Below are positions 1 to 7,946 of a DNA stretch of 33,796 nucleotides, in pieces. The stretch's first letter is position 1. Every line of letters begins with the position of its first letter. The notes under the pieces are model-generated. The model was given only the letters and a program-made list of their open reading frames with translations. It did no database searches and had not been told where the DNA came from. Position numbers and translations under genes: made by a program. The stretch comes from JBEEJZ01 sp046046915 (lineage in GTDB: Bacteria; Pseudomonadota; Gammaproteobacteria; Burkholderiales; Burkholderiaceae_C): positions 1 to 33,796 of the forward strand of contig JBJOIT010000030.1 in assembly GCA_046046915.1 (NCBI GenBank). Direction: 5' to 3'.

Positions 1-80
1 AGTTGCGACGATTGATTGAAACAGAGTGGAGAATCAACGCCGCAAACGACCAACGATATTAAAAGCATAGGGAGAGGTAG

Positions 81-938
81 ATGGCTAAGAAGAAAAGAAG
101 TCCTCTTGAGGACATGATGGATTTCATCGCGTTGCTTCCTTGGTGGGGCGGCGTGGCGATTGCAATCGTCAGTTATCTGGTGCTTCACCGCTTGGCTGTG
201 CCAGTCAAGGTCGGACCGGTACAGCCGGGACAAGTGGGCAAGTTGATGATTTCATCCGTCATTACTGCAGCGGCAACCGTTGGTCAGTACCTCCTGCCGC
301 TGGTTTGTCTGGTGGGGGCGGCCATGTCATTTATCCGGCGCAAGCAGCGCACAGCATTGATCACCAGTGTCGCTCAGTCAAAAAGTGCCAATGCGCTCGA
401 TGGCATGTCATGGCGTGAATTTGAAATGCTGGTGGGCGAAGCGTACGCCCTGCAAGGCTACCGCGTGACGGAAAAAGGTGGTGGCGGTGCGGATGGCGGC
501 ATCGATCTGGTACTGGCAAAGAGCGGCGAGAAGTTTCTTGTCCAGTGCAAACAGTGGAAAGCCTACAAAGTCGGCGTGGACGTCGTACGAGAACTGTATG
601 GCGTGATGGCCGCTAAGGGTGCTACTGGGGGGTTCGTTGTGACATCCGGTCGGTTCACTGATGACGCCAAAGCATTCGCAGACGGACGCAATGTGCAACT
701 TGTGGATGGCACCAGGCTTTTTGCCATGATTAAACAGGTCAAGCAGTCGCAGGCCACAAATCAACCGGCAAGCACCGAGCCAGTCGTAGCCAAAGAGCCG
801 GTTAATACTGAACCGAATTGCCCACAGTGTGGCTCAAGCATGCTCAAGCGAACAGCACGCAAAGGTGCCAATGCTGGTGGCGAGTTTTGGGGGTGCTCGA
901 AATTTCCAGCATGCCGTGGGGTGCGGCCCGTCGGATGA
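81..938 (+). CDS. Membrane-anchored Mrr-like restriction endonuclease with C-terminal topoisomerase-type zinc finger
   Basis: The 285-residue protein has two hydrophobic segments (about residues 22-40 and 55-85). An Mrr_cat/DUF2034-type nuclease domain follows at about 108-218. A zinc-ribbon sits at about 245-283, with the pattern CPQCG near 246 and a second Cys pair (WGCSKFPAC), as in the C-terminal fingers of topoisomerase I. The nuclease core is visible as GGGGADGGIDLVL followed by FLVQCKQWK, which supplies the D...QxK metal site of the PD-(D/E)xK fold. A strong ribosome-binding site (GGGAGAGG, 70-77) fixes the ATG at 81. In this family such proteins are annotated as type IV-like restriction enzymes; cleavage of modified or foreign DNA is inferred. 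It is the first cargo gene of the island and lies beside a DUF2971 gene. Confidence is high for the domains and moderate for a defence role. Confidence 0.85.
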   Translation: MAKKKRSPLEDMMDFIALLPWWGGVAIAIVSYLVLHRLAVPVKVGPVQPGQVGKLMISSVITAAATVGQYLLPLVCLVGAAMSFIRRKQRTALITSVAQSKSANALDGMSWREFEMLVGEAYALQGYRVTEKGGGGADGGIDLVLAKSGEKFLVQCKQWKAYKVGVDVVRELYGVMAAKGATGGFVVTSGRFTDDAKAFADGRNVQLVDGTRLFAMIKQVKQSQATNQPASTEPVVAKEPVNTEPNCPQCGSSMLKRTARKGANAGGEFWGCSKFPACRGVRPVG

Positions 939-1043
939 GTGGGATATTTTGAAAGCAACCACTGTTACATGCGGATGAGGTACTTGAAGAGTAGTTTGCT
1001 GCATGGGTGAGTCCTAGAAATAACTGTTAAAGCCCAATATGCC

Positions 1044-1991
1044 ATGACTCTCGACTTCGCAGCACTAAATTGCGCCTTGACAGAAGCCTCCTCGACGCTT
1101 GCGGAATCGCGAAAGTACATTCAGGCAACGCCACCCGAAGTTCTGTTCCACTACACGAGTTCGGCCGGCATGCGAGGCATTCTTGAATCATCTCGCCTAT
1201 GGGCGACGAACTACCGATTCCTTAATGATGCGACAGAGGTGGCCTACGGAAATGCTCTGTTTGAGTCGATAGTTCAAGGCCGCCTCGCAAGCTCGTCAAA
1301 CGACGTAGTATCTGAGTTTTTGGGCAGAACGCTGCATACGGCGAATGCCTTCGATGGAATGTTCGACTGCTACATAGCCTGTTTCTGTGAGCGAGAGGAC
1401 TTACTAAATCAATGGCGAGTTTATGCAGGGGCCGGGGGCGGTTACGCGCTTGGATTTGAAGCCAAAGAGATAGGTCGACGGTGGGGCGAACTACATCCGA
1501 CCCAGGACTTCGTACTCCGAAAGGTTGTCTACGACGCCGACGTTCAGAAAAGGCTGATATCTGAGGTTTTAGAGCTCGCAGAGCGGATCCTCAGTGAGGA
1601 AACGCAATCCACCTCGGTCGCTGACGCGAACACCCTGATTGGCAGATGCTGCCATTTCGTTCGAAGCGAGGTTGCTGACTACCTCTTTAACTTCAAGCAT
1701 CCTGCATTCAAAGTTGAGGAAGAGTGGCGGCTATGTCACATCGTTTCGCCGGGTGAGGAAGACCATGTGCAATTCCGAGATGGCACTTATGGCCTTACTC
1801 CATACGTTTGCCTCGATCCAACCCCTAAGGCAGGCGTAAATCACAACAAGCTACCTCTCGCCCGAATTACTCACGGTCCAGTTCCCAATCCCTCAAATGT
1901 CCGATTCGCACTGAACAAACTGCTGCGAGCGAAGGGCTATGCCTTTGTTGAAATTGCTGGTTCTGTTCTGCCTTTGCGAGTAGGGCTTTGA
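1044..1991 (+). CDS. DUF2971 domain protein
   Basis: This 315-residue soluble protein has the hallmarks of DUF2971. An N-terminal block (LFHYTSSAGMRGILES...LWATNYRFLNDATE, about residues 34-67) precedes a central FCEREDLLNQWRVYAG block followed by GGGYALGFEA. Near residue 225 is a FKHPAFKVEEEWRLC block. The biochemical role of DUF2971 is not established. Members are frequent in defence islands and mobile elements, and that matches its place 105 bases after an Mrr-like nuclease gene, on the same strand. No clear ribosome-binding site is visible before the ATG, so the start is less certain than the domain call. The two genes could form one defence unit, but this is an inference from proximity only. 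Confidence 0.8.
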   Translation: MTLDFAALNCALTEASSTLAESRKYIQATPPEVLFHYTSSAGMRGILESSRLWATNYRFLNDATEVAYGNALFESIVQGRLASSSNDVVSEFLGRTLHTANAFDGMFDCYIACFCEREDLLNQWRVYAGAGGGYALGFEAKEIGRRWGELHPTQDFVLRKVVYDADVQKRLISEVLELAERILSEETQSTSVADANTLIGRCCHFVRSEVADYLFNFKHPAFKVEEEWRLCHIVSPGEEDHVQFRDGTYGLTPYVCLDPTPKAGVNHNKLPLARITHGPVPNPSNVRFALNKLLRAKGYAFVEIAGSVLPLRVGL

Positions 1992-2055
1992 GCCTTCAAT
2001 CTTGAGTACGCTACCTGATGAGTTTGGTGTCACTATCCATATCAAATATTCCAGC

Positions 2056-2363
2056 GTGTCCGCTTTCCTAACCAGCTAGTTCCGCTATTGGTCGCCTACT
2101 GCCGTTCATCTTGTTCTCGCACAAGGCCCTACACAGGATTTGATGATCATTTGCCACAAAGCAAGCAGATCTGGTCCGGCATCGTTAGGAATTGCATACA
2201 TATGCAACGATTGACAGTCAAATCAACACACATATCCACTCTGATGAATGGTGTGGTTGACTACGAATCGACAGTCACCTCAACAACTGGCAAAACACAT
2301 GTTGGCAGGCGTATCTATGCAACGGCACCCTGATTACATCTGAAACTTCTATGTGCTGGGTAA
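2056..2363 (+). repeat. Left copy of a diverged ~310-base direct repeat
   Basis: This segment aligns along its whole length with 7328-7637 in the same orientation, with scattered substitutions and small indels. Shared landmarks in order are GTGTCYGCTTTC, CTGCCGTT, TCTCGCAYAAGGCCC, CTGGTCYGGCATCGTTA, an inverted repeat TTGCAT/ATGCAA (2192-2207), GATTGACAGTCA (2209-2220), ATCGACAGTCAC (2267-2278) and CTTCTATGTGC near the right end. An 81-codon ORF inside it (2088-2333) is not preserved in the other copy, which has a stop codon in the aligned frame, so the repeat appears non-coding. It ends exactly where the IS30 remnant begins. Confidence 0.75.
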
Positions 2364-3245
2364 ATTGAACGTCCATCTGCCGCACATGGAAGAAGTCTGC
2401 ACCGTACCATCAGCCGAGAACTCAGTCGTGGTCGTGGCCAGCGTGGCTATCGCGCCGAGCAAGCCTGCACCAAGGCTGCTGAACGAGCCCAGCGCAGCCG
2501 CAATGCCCGCTGCGTGGATCCCAAGGTCTGGGCTGATGTGGCTTTCTTCCTTGGGATTCAATGTAGCCCCGAGCAAATTGCCAACAAGGTGGCGGTCAGC
2601 CACGAGTGCATTTACTTGCATGTCTATGCGAACAAGGCCTCTGGCGGTCATTTGCACAAGAACCTGCGCAGCCAAAAGTCTCGGCGCAAACGCCACCTGT
2701 GCGGGCGTGACAGGCGCGGCCAAATTCCCAACCGCCGCCCGAACAGCAAGCGCCCAAGCCACATAGAGGATCGCAAGCAAGTGGGGCACTGGGAAGGCGA
2801 TACTGTTATTGGTGCTGGGCGCAAACAAGCCATCGTCACATTGGTGGAGCGCAAAAGCGTCTTTGCTGTATTGGCAAAGGTCTCCAACAAGTCTGCTGAT
2901 TTGGTGGGGCGGGCTATAGAAGCCAAGCTTAAGCCACTGAGCTCACGGGTGAAGACTTTGACGGTAGACAACGGCAAAGAGTTTGCGCACCACCAGGCCA
3001 TCGATCATGTGATGGGCATCCAGACCTACTTTGCCTATCCGTATTGCAGCTGGCAGCGCGGCAGCAACGAAAACTTTAACGGGTTGCTGCGCCAATACAT
3101 TCCAAAGAAACGGCGAATGGAAACTGTCACCGATGGAGAGTTGAATATGATCGAAAACAGATTGAATCACCGGCCCAGAAAGAGGCTCGGATTCAAGACA
3201 CCCCACGAGGTGTTACACCCCTCGAGGTGTTTCACGCCTCGTTAA
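2364..3245 (+). pseudogene. IS30-family transposase, 5'-truncated
   Basis: The reading frame is open from 2364 and has no start codon at the place expected for a full transposase. Its first recognisable residues are the second half of the IS30 N-terminal helix-turn-helix (HRTISRELSRGRGQRGYRAE, translated from 2400). The body follows with the IS30 core: GHWEGDTVIGAG (first Asp), LTVDNGKEFAHH (second Asp) and a C-terminal SNENFNGLLRQY (catalytic Glu) followed by LNHRPRKRLGFKTPHEVL. The DDE catalytic domain is therefore intact, but about 40 or more N-terminal residues needed for end binding are missing or scrambled. An internal ATG at 2514 could give 243 residues, unlikely to be active. The truncation point coincides with the end of the 2056-2363 repeat. 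Confidence 0.85.
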
Positions 3246-3272
3246 ACGGTGTTGCATCTCGTACTTGAATCC
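2364..3272 (+). mobile_element. IS30-family insertion sequence remnant (left end missing)
   Basis: The element comprises the truncated transposase plus a probable right terminal inverted repeat at about 3248-3272 (GGTGTTGCATCTCGTACTTG and a few more bases), which has the form usual for IS30-family ends. No complementary left end was found before 2364, so the element should be immobile on its own. Confidence 0.7.
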
Positions 3273-3434
3273 CCCGAGTCTTTAGCAAACCAAAGCTTGA
3301 GGGGCGCCCTCAGCTGCTTGAGTGATCGTATTCAATTTAAAGATTGTTTTAATTGAATGTCGCATACAGTGCGTGTGTCAAACACTGCAGAAAAGTAGCT
3401 TAGAATCAGCCTTCATTTATAAGAAGGGAGTTTT

Positions 3435-4877
3435 ATGGACATTATGGGAATTTGTAACCATCACATCGACGGCCTTGTCAGCAAGATCAGGTCAATGATG
3501 ACCACTGGGCTATTTGAAAAAATTGAAGAGGGAGTTGTTAACTTAGCCAAAGTTTCGACTCCCGTAGCGGCTATCGCTGGGGCTCTCATTGCGTTCGTCA
3601 TTGCCATTAAAGGCGACTCGCTGGCGATGTTTTTTGGTGGTTTTATGTGGATAGTGTTTGTTGTCTTGATGTACTACACCGGATGCAAACTTCAGAAAAC
3701 ATGTCAAAACACGATCAACAGCAATCCATTTTCAATTGCCAGTCAAGAGCTTCTAGATGTGGCAATTGTTGTTTACGCATTACTGGCGGTTTTTGCAATT
3801 TTTTCTGGAATTTATATTTCCATCAAAATTAGTGAGATAGACCCGATGCTATATGGTTTGTCGGGTGGGGGTGTAATGATATATGTTGTTTGGATTTTGT
3901 TAAATCCAAATTTGGTAACAACGTCGGTTGAGCCATCGTCTTCTGCTGGTATGGATGCGATAGCAGTTTTTAGTTTAGGAAACAAAATATTTTTGCGAAC
4001 CAATAAACTGCTGTTCGGAATTCTGCCAACACTAGCGGCTCTGCTCCTTTTAAATAGCTTGATCGAAGCCTTCGGCGATCCTTTTCAAATCATGGACGGT
4101 GGAATCAAGGGCGCAATTGGTTTCGTGCTGCTAACCGTAGGACTCTTGTCGCCCCTGCTGGCATACACAATCTTTCTTGTTGGCTACATGTTCCTTGACG
4201 TGATGCGCGCAATTCTTGTCATGGGTGCAAAAGAGGGCGCTGTTACGCGCATCGCACCCGTCCAAGTCGAGGCGTCGCCGCACTCCGTTCGGGAGTCCGT
4301 GCCTTCGTTCGACTGGAATCCAGGCATTGTCAAGAAAATAGTAATAGGAGTTCTCGTACTTATTATTGGTGCAGTGGTTTACATTAAGGGTAATGAATTT
4401 TACACTGACTATAAATTACGCGCCGATATTGAACGCGCTGCTGACGAACGCAAACAAGCGCAGGAAGCTGCAAGACTTGCCCAAGAAGAAGCAATGCGCG
4501 CCAAAGAATCTGCTGAAAAAGATCGTATTAATGCTTTTGTAGCAAATGCACGAGAGTTCGTTGGAAAGCCAGCCATTGATTTGGTGTTAAGCAAGGAAAT
4601 TAACAAAAAATTCCGCGATATATTTCGTGATAAATTATCTGATTTTGAGAATTATTTCAGTGATTCGGGGCAAGTTGTAGAAGGCGATGGCCTAATCGTA
4701 GGACAAGGGTGCATCAAAAGTCTTTGTGATAGTAACAAAGCGCTTGCTGTCGTTGACTTGAAAACAGCTTCCGTTTACACAGTAGTAGTAATGGGTAATT
4801 CAGTTCGTTATTTTGGAATAATCGAAGATAACTTGCCAGCAGACATTAAAAAGTGGGTGCTCGCAAATAAGCCATGA
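3435..4877 (+). CDS. Multi-pass membrane protein with coiled coil and C-terminal C-x4-C domain, function unknown
   Basis: This 480-residue protein is not one I recognise. It has about seven hydrophobic segments (roughly 42-62, 66-84, 108-130, 138-156, 193-212, 225-257 and 303-321). A charged Ala/Glu/Lys/Arg helical stretch (about 330-368) follows and looks like a coiled coil. The globular tail (about 370-480) contains GCIKSLCDSNKALAVVDL. Its C-x4-C followed by a beta strand recalls the C-x4-C loop of Ivy-type lysozyme inhibitors, but that is resemblance only. The start is supported by AAGGGAG four bases before the ATG; a possible -10 TAGAAT lies at 3401. The stop overlaps the next ATG by 4 bases, so the two genes are probably co-translated. 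Base composition is AT-richer than the core genes, suggesting foreign origin. Confidence 0.75.
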   Translation: MDIMGICNHHIDGLVSKIRSMMTTGLFEKIEEGVVNLAKVSTPVAAIAGALIAFVIAIKGDSLAMFFGGFMWIVFVVLMYYTGCKLQKTCQNTINSNPFSIASQELLDVAIVVYALLAVFAIFSGIYISIKISEIDPMLYGLSGGGVMIYVVWILLNPNLVTTSVEPSSSAGMDAIAVFSLGNKIFLRTNKLLFGILPTLAALLLLNSLIEAFGDPFQIMDGGIKGAIGFVLLTVGLLSPLLAYTIFLVGYMFLDVMRAILVMGAKEGAVTRIAPVQVEASPHSVRESVPSFDWNPGIVKKIVIGVLVLIIGAVVYIKGNEFYTDYKLRADIERAADERKQAQEAARLAQEEAMRAKESAEKDRINAFVANAREFVGKPAIDLVLSKEINKKFRDIFRDKLSDFENYFSDSGQVVEGDGLIVGQGCIKSLCDSNKALAVVDLKTASVYTVVVMGNSVRYFGIIEDNLPADIKKWVLANKP

Positions 4878-5620
4878 TTGTAGGAAAATGCAAATTATCG
4901 ATCATTCTAAGTCTGATCGTACAGGCGGTTCTGCTCGTTTCCGCCCAGGCGTGGGCGTTAGATATTCCCTCGCCGGGCGCTTCGAGGGCTAAAGCCGAGG
5001 CAGAAATGCATGCTAAGGCTGAACTTGAAGCAAAGATGAAAACCAAACTCGAGGCGGATGCAAAAGCTAGGGCAGAGGCTGAGATTAAGGCCAAGTCGGA
5101 AGCATCATCTTTGGCCAAGACGGCCGATACTGGGGCCAAGAGCCGTGCTGAAGTCCAAACGAAAGGTGGTCTCGCTCTTGGTGCCGGGACCCGTTCCGAG
5201 ATGCATGCTAAACCGGCTGGCGACGCCCAGTTGTCCGATAAAGTTAAGCCGAATATCAAGATAGATGGGGCCAAGATCTACGACGGTGCGTGGCGGATGG
5301 TTATGATTTGTGGTATCAATCTGCAAAGCAGTCGCCCGGGTTATACGTTCAAAAAGGAAGTGCAGATTGCCAATCACAGTTTTTACGATGAGGTCACGAA
5401 CAAGAACCAATTAGGCGTCGCTCATGAAAAATGGACAGGCCATATCACCGGTAACACACTGACCATTAGTGTCGTTGGTAGTCGCGACAACGGTGACCAG
5501 TGGGACGTTAGGTTCAGTGGACGTGCGACGAGTTCCGCGCGGATTGACGCATCAGGTGTTATGACATCCAAGCTTGTTGGAAAAATCCGAGACTGCAAAC
5601 TTGAGTTGACTCGAGCTTGA
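4874..5620 (+). CDS. Secreted protein with Ala/Lys/Glu heptad-like repeats and a C-terminal beta-rich domain, function unknown
   Basis: The 248-residue product starts with a Sec signal peptide (hydrophobic core about residues 8-25, probable cleavage after SAQAWA). It then has a long low-complexity helical segment (about 35-80) in which units of the type AKAEAE, AKAELEAK and ADAKARAEAE recur, as in coiled coils. The C-terminal part (about 130-248) is globular with two cysteines (MICGIN near 152 and RDCKLEL near the end) that could form a disulphide. The ATG overlaps the stop of the upstream membrane-protein gene (ATGA), so it is its likely partner. An exported product working with that membrane protein, for instance as a secreted effector, inhibitor or surface protein, is inference. 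I do not recognise the family. Confidence 0.7.
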   Translation: MIVGKCKLSIILSLIVQAVLLVSAQAWALDIPSPGASRAKAEAEMHAKAELEAKMKTKLEADAKARAEAEIKAKSEASSLAKTADTGAKSRAEVQTKGGLALGAGTRSEMHAKPAGDAQLSDKVKPNIKIDGAKIYDGAWRMVMICGINLQSSRPGYTFKKEVQIANHSFYDEVTNKNQLGVAHEKWTGHITGNTLTISVVGSRDNGDQWDVRFSGRATSSARIDASGVMTSKLVGKIRDCKLELTRA

Positions 5621-5949
5621 GACTTTTGGGCTTCCGTCTATTCGGTCACAGGTAATGAGGGAGCTGTTGTCATCGGTCACAGTGAGTCATTTGATGTGCA
5701 ATTACATTAAGCCCAGCCTGGAATTAGGTCGCTTACAAAGTCCATGCGTCAGGTCTTGGTTCGTGGGTACAAGTTGCAGATTGCATTCTGTGAAGAGCTA
5801 GTGCCGGGATGTCTGATCGCTCAGGCCGCTTGTGCAAAGCAAATAGATCGTCCAATCCAGAAGTGGCTCCGTAATTTTGAACAGCCGAGATAAAGGCAGA
5901 CTCCGGGCATATTACTTGGCCGACAAAGGTCAGGCGGAAGGAGTTTGTG
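5621..5949. other. Gene-poor spacer before the IS3 element
   Basis: This 329-base stretch holds no recognisable gene. Two copies of TCGGTCACA lie near 5640 and 5674. A 49-codon ORF (5744-5893, ATG start, product beginning MRQVLVRGYKLQ) is present but matches nothing I know and lacks a convincing ribosome-binding site. The left end of the IS3 element must lie in the right part of this stretch; I could not pair its terminal repeat with confidence. A good ribosome-binding site (GGAAGGAG) precedes orfA. Confidence 0.4.
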
Positions 5950-6262
5950 ATGAACAAGAAGTCATCTGGTCGGCGGTCCCGCCGCTCGCATAGTCCAGCA
6001 TTCAAAGCCAAGGTTGCCTTGGCGGCGCTGTGCCAGGACAAGACCATGGCCGAGCTTTGCAAGGAATTTGAGCTGCGCCCCACGCAGATCAACGACTGGA
6101 AGCGCCAGTTGCTGGAGGAGGGCCGACGTGTTCGGATCCGCTGCCCGCCAAGCGCCCGTTGACCTGGCCCCGTTGCACGCCAAGATTGGGCAACTGGTGC
6201 TGGAGAATGATTTTTTAGAAAGCGCGCTCACCAAGGCGGGATTGCTGAGCGCAAAGAGATAA
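5950..6262 (+). pseudogene. IS3-family transposase orfA, frameshifted
   Basis: The first 57 or so codons (from the ATG at 5950) read as a typical IS3-group OrfA: a basic N-terminus, SPAFKAKVALAAL, then a helix-turn-helix with RPTQINDWKRQLLE. Close to 6118-6122 one extra base moves the frame. The rest of OrfA continues one frame on, as ADVFGSAARQAPVDLAPLHA and ending ESALTKAGLLSAKR before the stop at 6260. Related proteins read LLEGADVFG across this point, so a single-base insertion in a run of G and A is the simplest explanation. It breaks the leucine-zipper part from the DNA-binding part. Confidence 0.8.
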
Positions 6263-6279
6263 TTGACCGTGAACACCCA

Positions 6280-7059
6280 TTGAGTGTGACACGCCAAGTC
6301 CGTTTGCTGGATATCAGCCGTGGGGCGGTGTACTACCAGCCACATCCGACAGGTGAAATCGATCTGGCGCTCATGCGTCGCATCGACGAACTGCATCTGG
6401 AGTATCCATTCATGGGTGCTTGCATGATGCGACGCCAACTGCGACAACAATGCATTTACGTTGGACGGCGCCACTCGGGCACGTTGATGGATCGCATGGG
6501 CATCCAGGCCGTGTGTCCACAGACCGGCACCAGCAAACGTCACCCGCAGCCCAAGATCTATCCGTACCTGCTATGCAAGGTGGCCATACGCCGGGCCGAT
6601 CAGGTCTGGGCGCTGGACACGCCCTACATTCCGATGGCGCGGGACTTCGTGTACCTGACTGCCGTGATGGATGTGGCCAGCCGCATGGTTCTGGCACACA
6701 AAGTGGCGATTACGCTGGAGGCCCGCCACGCCAAGGATGTTATTGAGCAGGCGTTCGAACGTTATGGATTACCGGAAATCGTGAGTACCGACCAGGGCAG
6801 TCAGTTCACCGCCGAGGACTTCACCGACGCGGTCCTGAGCCGTGGATGCAAGTTGTCCATGGACGGCAAAGGCGCATGGCGGGACAACGTATTCGTTGAA
6901 CGCCTGTGGCGATCAGTCAAATACGAGCGGTTATACCTGCGGGCCTACCAGACGGTCAGCGAGGCCAAGGCAGACGTCTCCAACTATATTGACTGGTACA
7001 ACCGCGAACGGATTCACTCCAGCATTGAAGAACGACCACCAGAGCAAGCCTATTGGTAG
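6280..7059 (+). CDS. IS3-family transposase orfB (DDE catalytic subunit)
   Basis: OrfB encodes the retroviral-integrase-like catalytic domain. The DDE residues are visible in WALDTPYIPMARDF (first Asp), VSTDQGSQF (second Asp) and NVFVERLWRSVKYE (Glu), and the C-terminus has the usual YNRERIHSSIEERPPEQAY. The frame is open upstream to about 6259, reading IIDREHPLSVTRQ; an ATA there probably replaces an ancestral ATG. OrfB lies in the -1 frame relative to the end of OrfA, the arrangement in which IS3 elements make an OrfAB fusion by programmed frameshifting. Here the extra shift inside orfA would normally prevent a functional fusion. A TTG at 6280 is the first possible start inside the conserved part. 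Confidence 0.85.
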   Translation: MSVTRQVRLLDISRGAVYYQPHPTGEIDLALMRRIDELHLEYPFMGACMMRRQLRQQCIYVGRRHSGTLMDRMGIQAVCPQTGTSKRHPQPKIYPYLLCKVAIRRADQVWALDTPYIPMARDFVYLTAVMDVASRMVLAHKVAITLEARHAKDVIEQAFERYGLPEIVSTDQGSQFTAEDFTDAVLSRGCKLSMDGKGAWRDNVFVERLWRSVKYERLYLRAYQTVSEAKADVSNYIDWYNRERIHSSIEERPPEQAYW

Positions 7060-7327
7060 TTACTGCCCAAGATGGCCCAGGCTGCATAAAATGAAAATCC
7101 CTGATGCGCCCCGAGTTGCCCACCGTTGTCGCCGTGGACAACTCTGCATCAATTCAAGCAGCCTGCAGTCTCTTTATCTCTTGGGGTAAAACTGTTCAGA
7201 CAAGCGGAGCCACTTCTGCGCGGAGCGTCCTAACTAGTGGAGAGAAATTGTGCGCAAGCGGCGCCTTTTTGGCGCATTTTGCGGCATTTCTGCTTTGCAG
7301 TTACGGCGCCCCCGGGTTCAATACTGA
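7060..7327. other. Spacer downstream of IS3 with inverted repeats
   Basis: No gene is visible. An imperfect inverted repeat lies at 7113-7123 and 7134-7144 (GAGTTGcCCAC and GTGGaCAACTC, one mismatch, ten-base loop). A small hairpin GCGCC-TTTTT-GGCGC lies at 7261-7275. Either could be an IS end, a terminator or debris. Confidence 0.45.
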
Positions 7328-7637
7328 GTGTCTGCTTTCATTGTTTTCGACCGACTGCTTTGGGTCGTCCGCTGCCGTTGATCATTTTCTCGCATAAGGC
7401 CCTTCACAGATTTTGATTGTCGTTTGTCACTAGGCCAGCAGACCTGGTCTGGCATCGTTAAGAGTTGCAGTCACATGCAAAGATTGACAGTCACATCAAC
7501 ACACAAATCCACTTCGATGATTGATGTAGTCGACATACGAATCGACAGTCACCCCAACAACAGGCAAAACAAATGTTGACAGGCGTATCAATGCAACGGC
7601 AGCCTGACTACATTTGAAACTTCTATGTGCAGGGTAA
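7328..7637 (+). repeat. Right copy of the diverged ~310-base direct repeat
   Basis: This is the counterpart of 2056-2363 in the same orientation. The inverted repeat is kept as TTGCA (7465-7469) and TGCAA (7476-7480). GATTGACAGTCA (7482-7493) and ATCGACAGTCAC (7541-7552) have nearly the same spacing as in the left copy. Similarity stops after AGGGTAA at 7637, as it does after GGGTAA at 2363. Confidence 0.75.
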
Positions 7638-7899
7638 GGGCCTTGTGCCCACGTTTTTGCAAGAGCAATAAACTTGGCAGTGGCCCCCTGCTCAGGGCGT
7701 TGCCCCGAGACCCCAACAATTGACAGCGTCGCGCTTTGCTTGACTAAGAAGTCGAATGGCTTGTGCTGATGTGCGCATATTTGATTGCCACCGCCACTGC
7801 CTGCATATGCCGGCTCAGAACAGCCGGCCACTGAACTTGCTGTTCTCATTCATCATCTCGGCTGTGCAGCTCTGAAAAGGGTAACGCTACTGGCGGTGT
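7638..7899. other. Spacer between the direct repeat and parDE
   Basis: No convincing gene is visible. A 117-codon ORF on the minus strand runs from here into the repeat, but it has no recognisable domain and no ribosome-binding site. The right end presumably holds the parDE promoter. Confidence 0.35.
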
Positions 7900-7916
7900 G
7901 TACCAAAAATTGGTAC
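7900..7916. promoter_or_regulatory. Palindromic operator candidate upstream of parD
   Basis: The perfect inverted repeat GTACCAA-AAA-TTGGTAC lies 30 bases before the parD ATG. ParD-type antitoxins are ribbon-helix-helix repressors that bind palindromes overlapping their own promoter, so this is the likely autoregulatory site. Confidence 0.6.
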
Positions 7917-7946
7917 TATTGACGCATCCTCATCAAGAGAGTGCAC

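Larger units (their letters stand above)
5950..7062 (+). mobile_element. IS3-family (IS3-group) insertion sequence, probably inactive
   Basis: The element contains overlapping orfA and orfB in the usual order. The limits given are those of the coding part. The true ends lie a little outside, and no inverted-repeat pair or target duplication could be assigned by eye. The orfA frameshift makes autonomous transposition unlikely. Confidence 0.75.

Noticed and set aside
2088..2333. 81-codon ORF inside the left direct repeat
   Set aside because: The aligned copy at 7328-7637 has a stop codon in the same frame, there is no ribosome-binding site and no recognisable domain, so it is not under coding selection.
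2056..2363. Integron attC site or cassette array explanation for the direct repeats
   Set aside because: At about 310 bases the repeats are longer than attC sites, no paired RYYYAAC/GTTRRRY core sites could be found, and there is no integron-type integrase.
7496..7849. 117-codon minus-strand ORF upstream of parDE
   Set aside because: It runs across the right repeat and unrelated spacer, has no domain and no ribosome-binding site.
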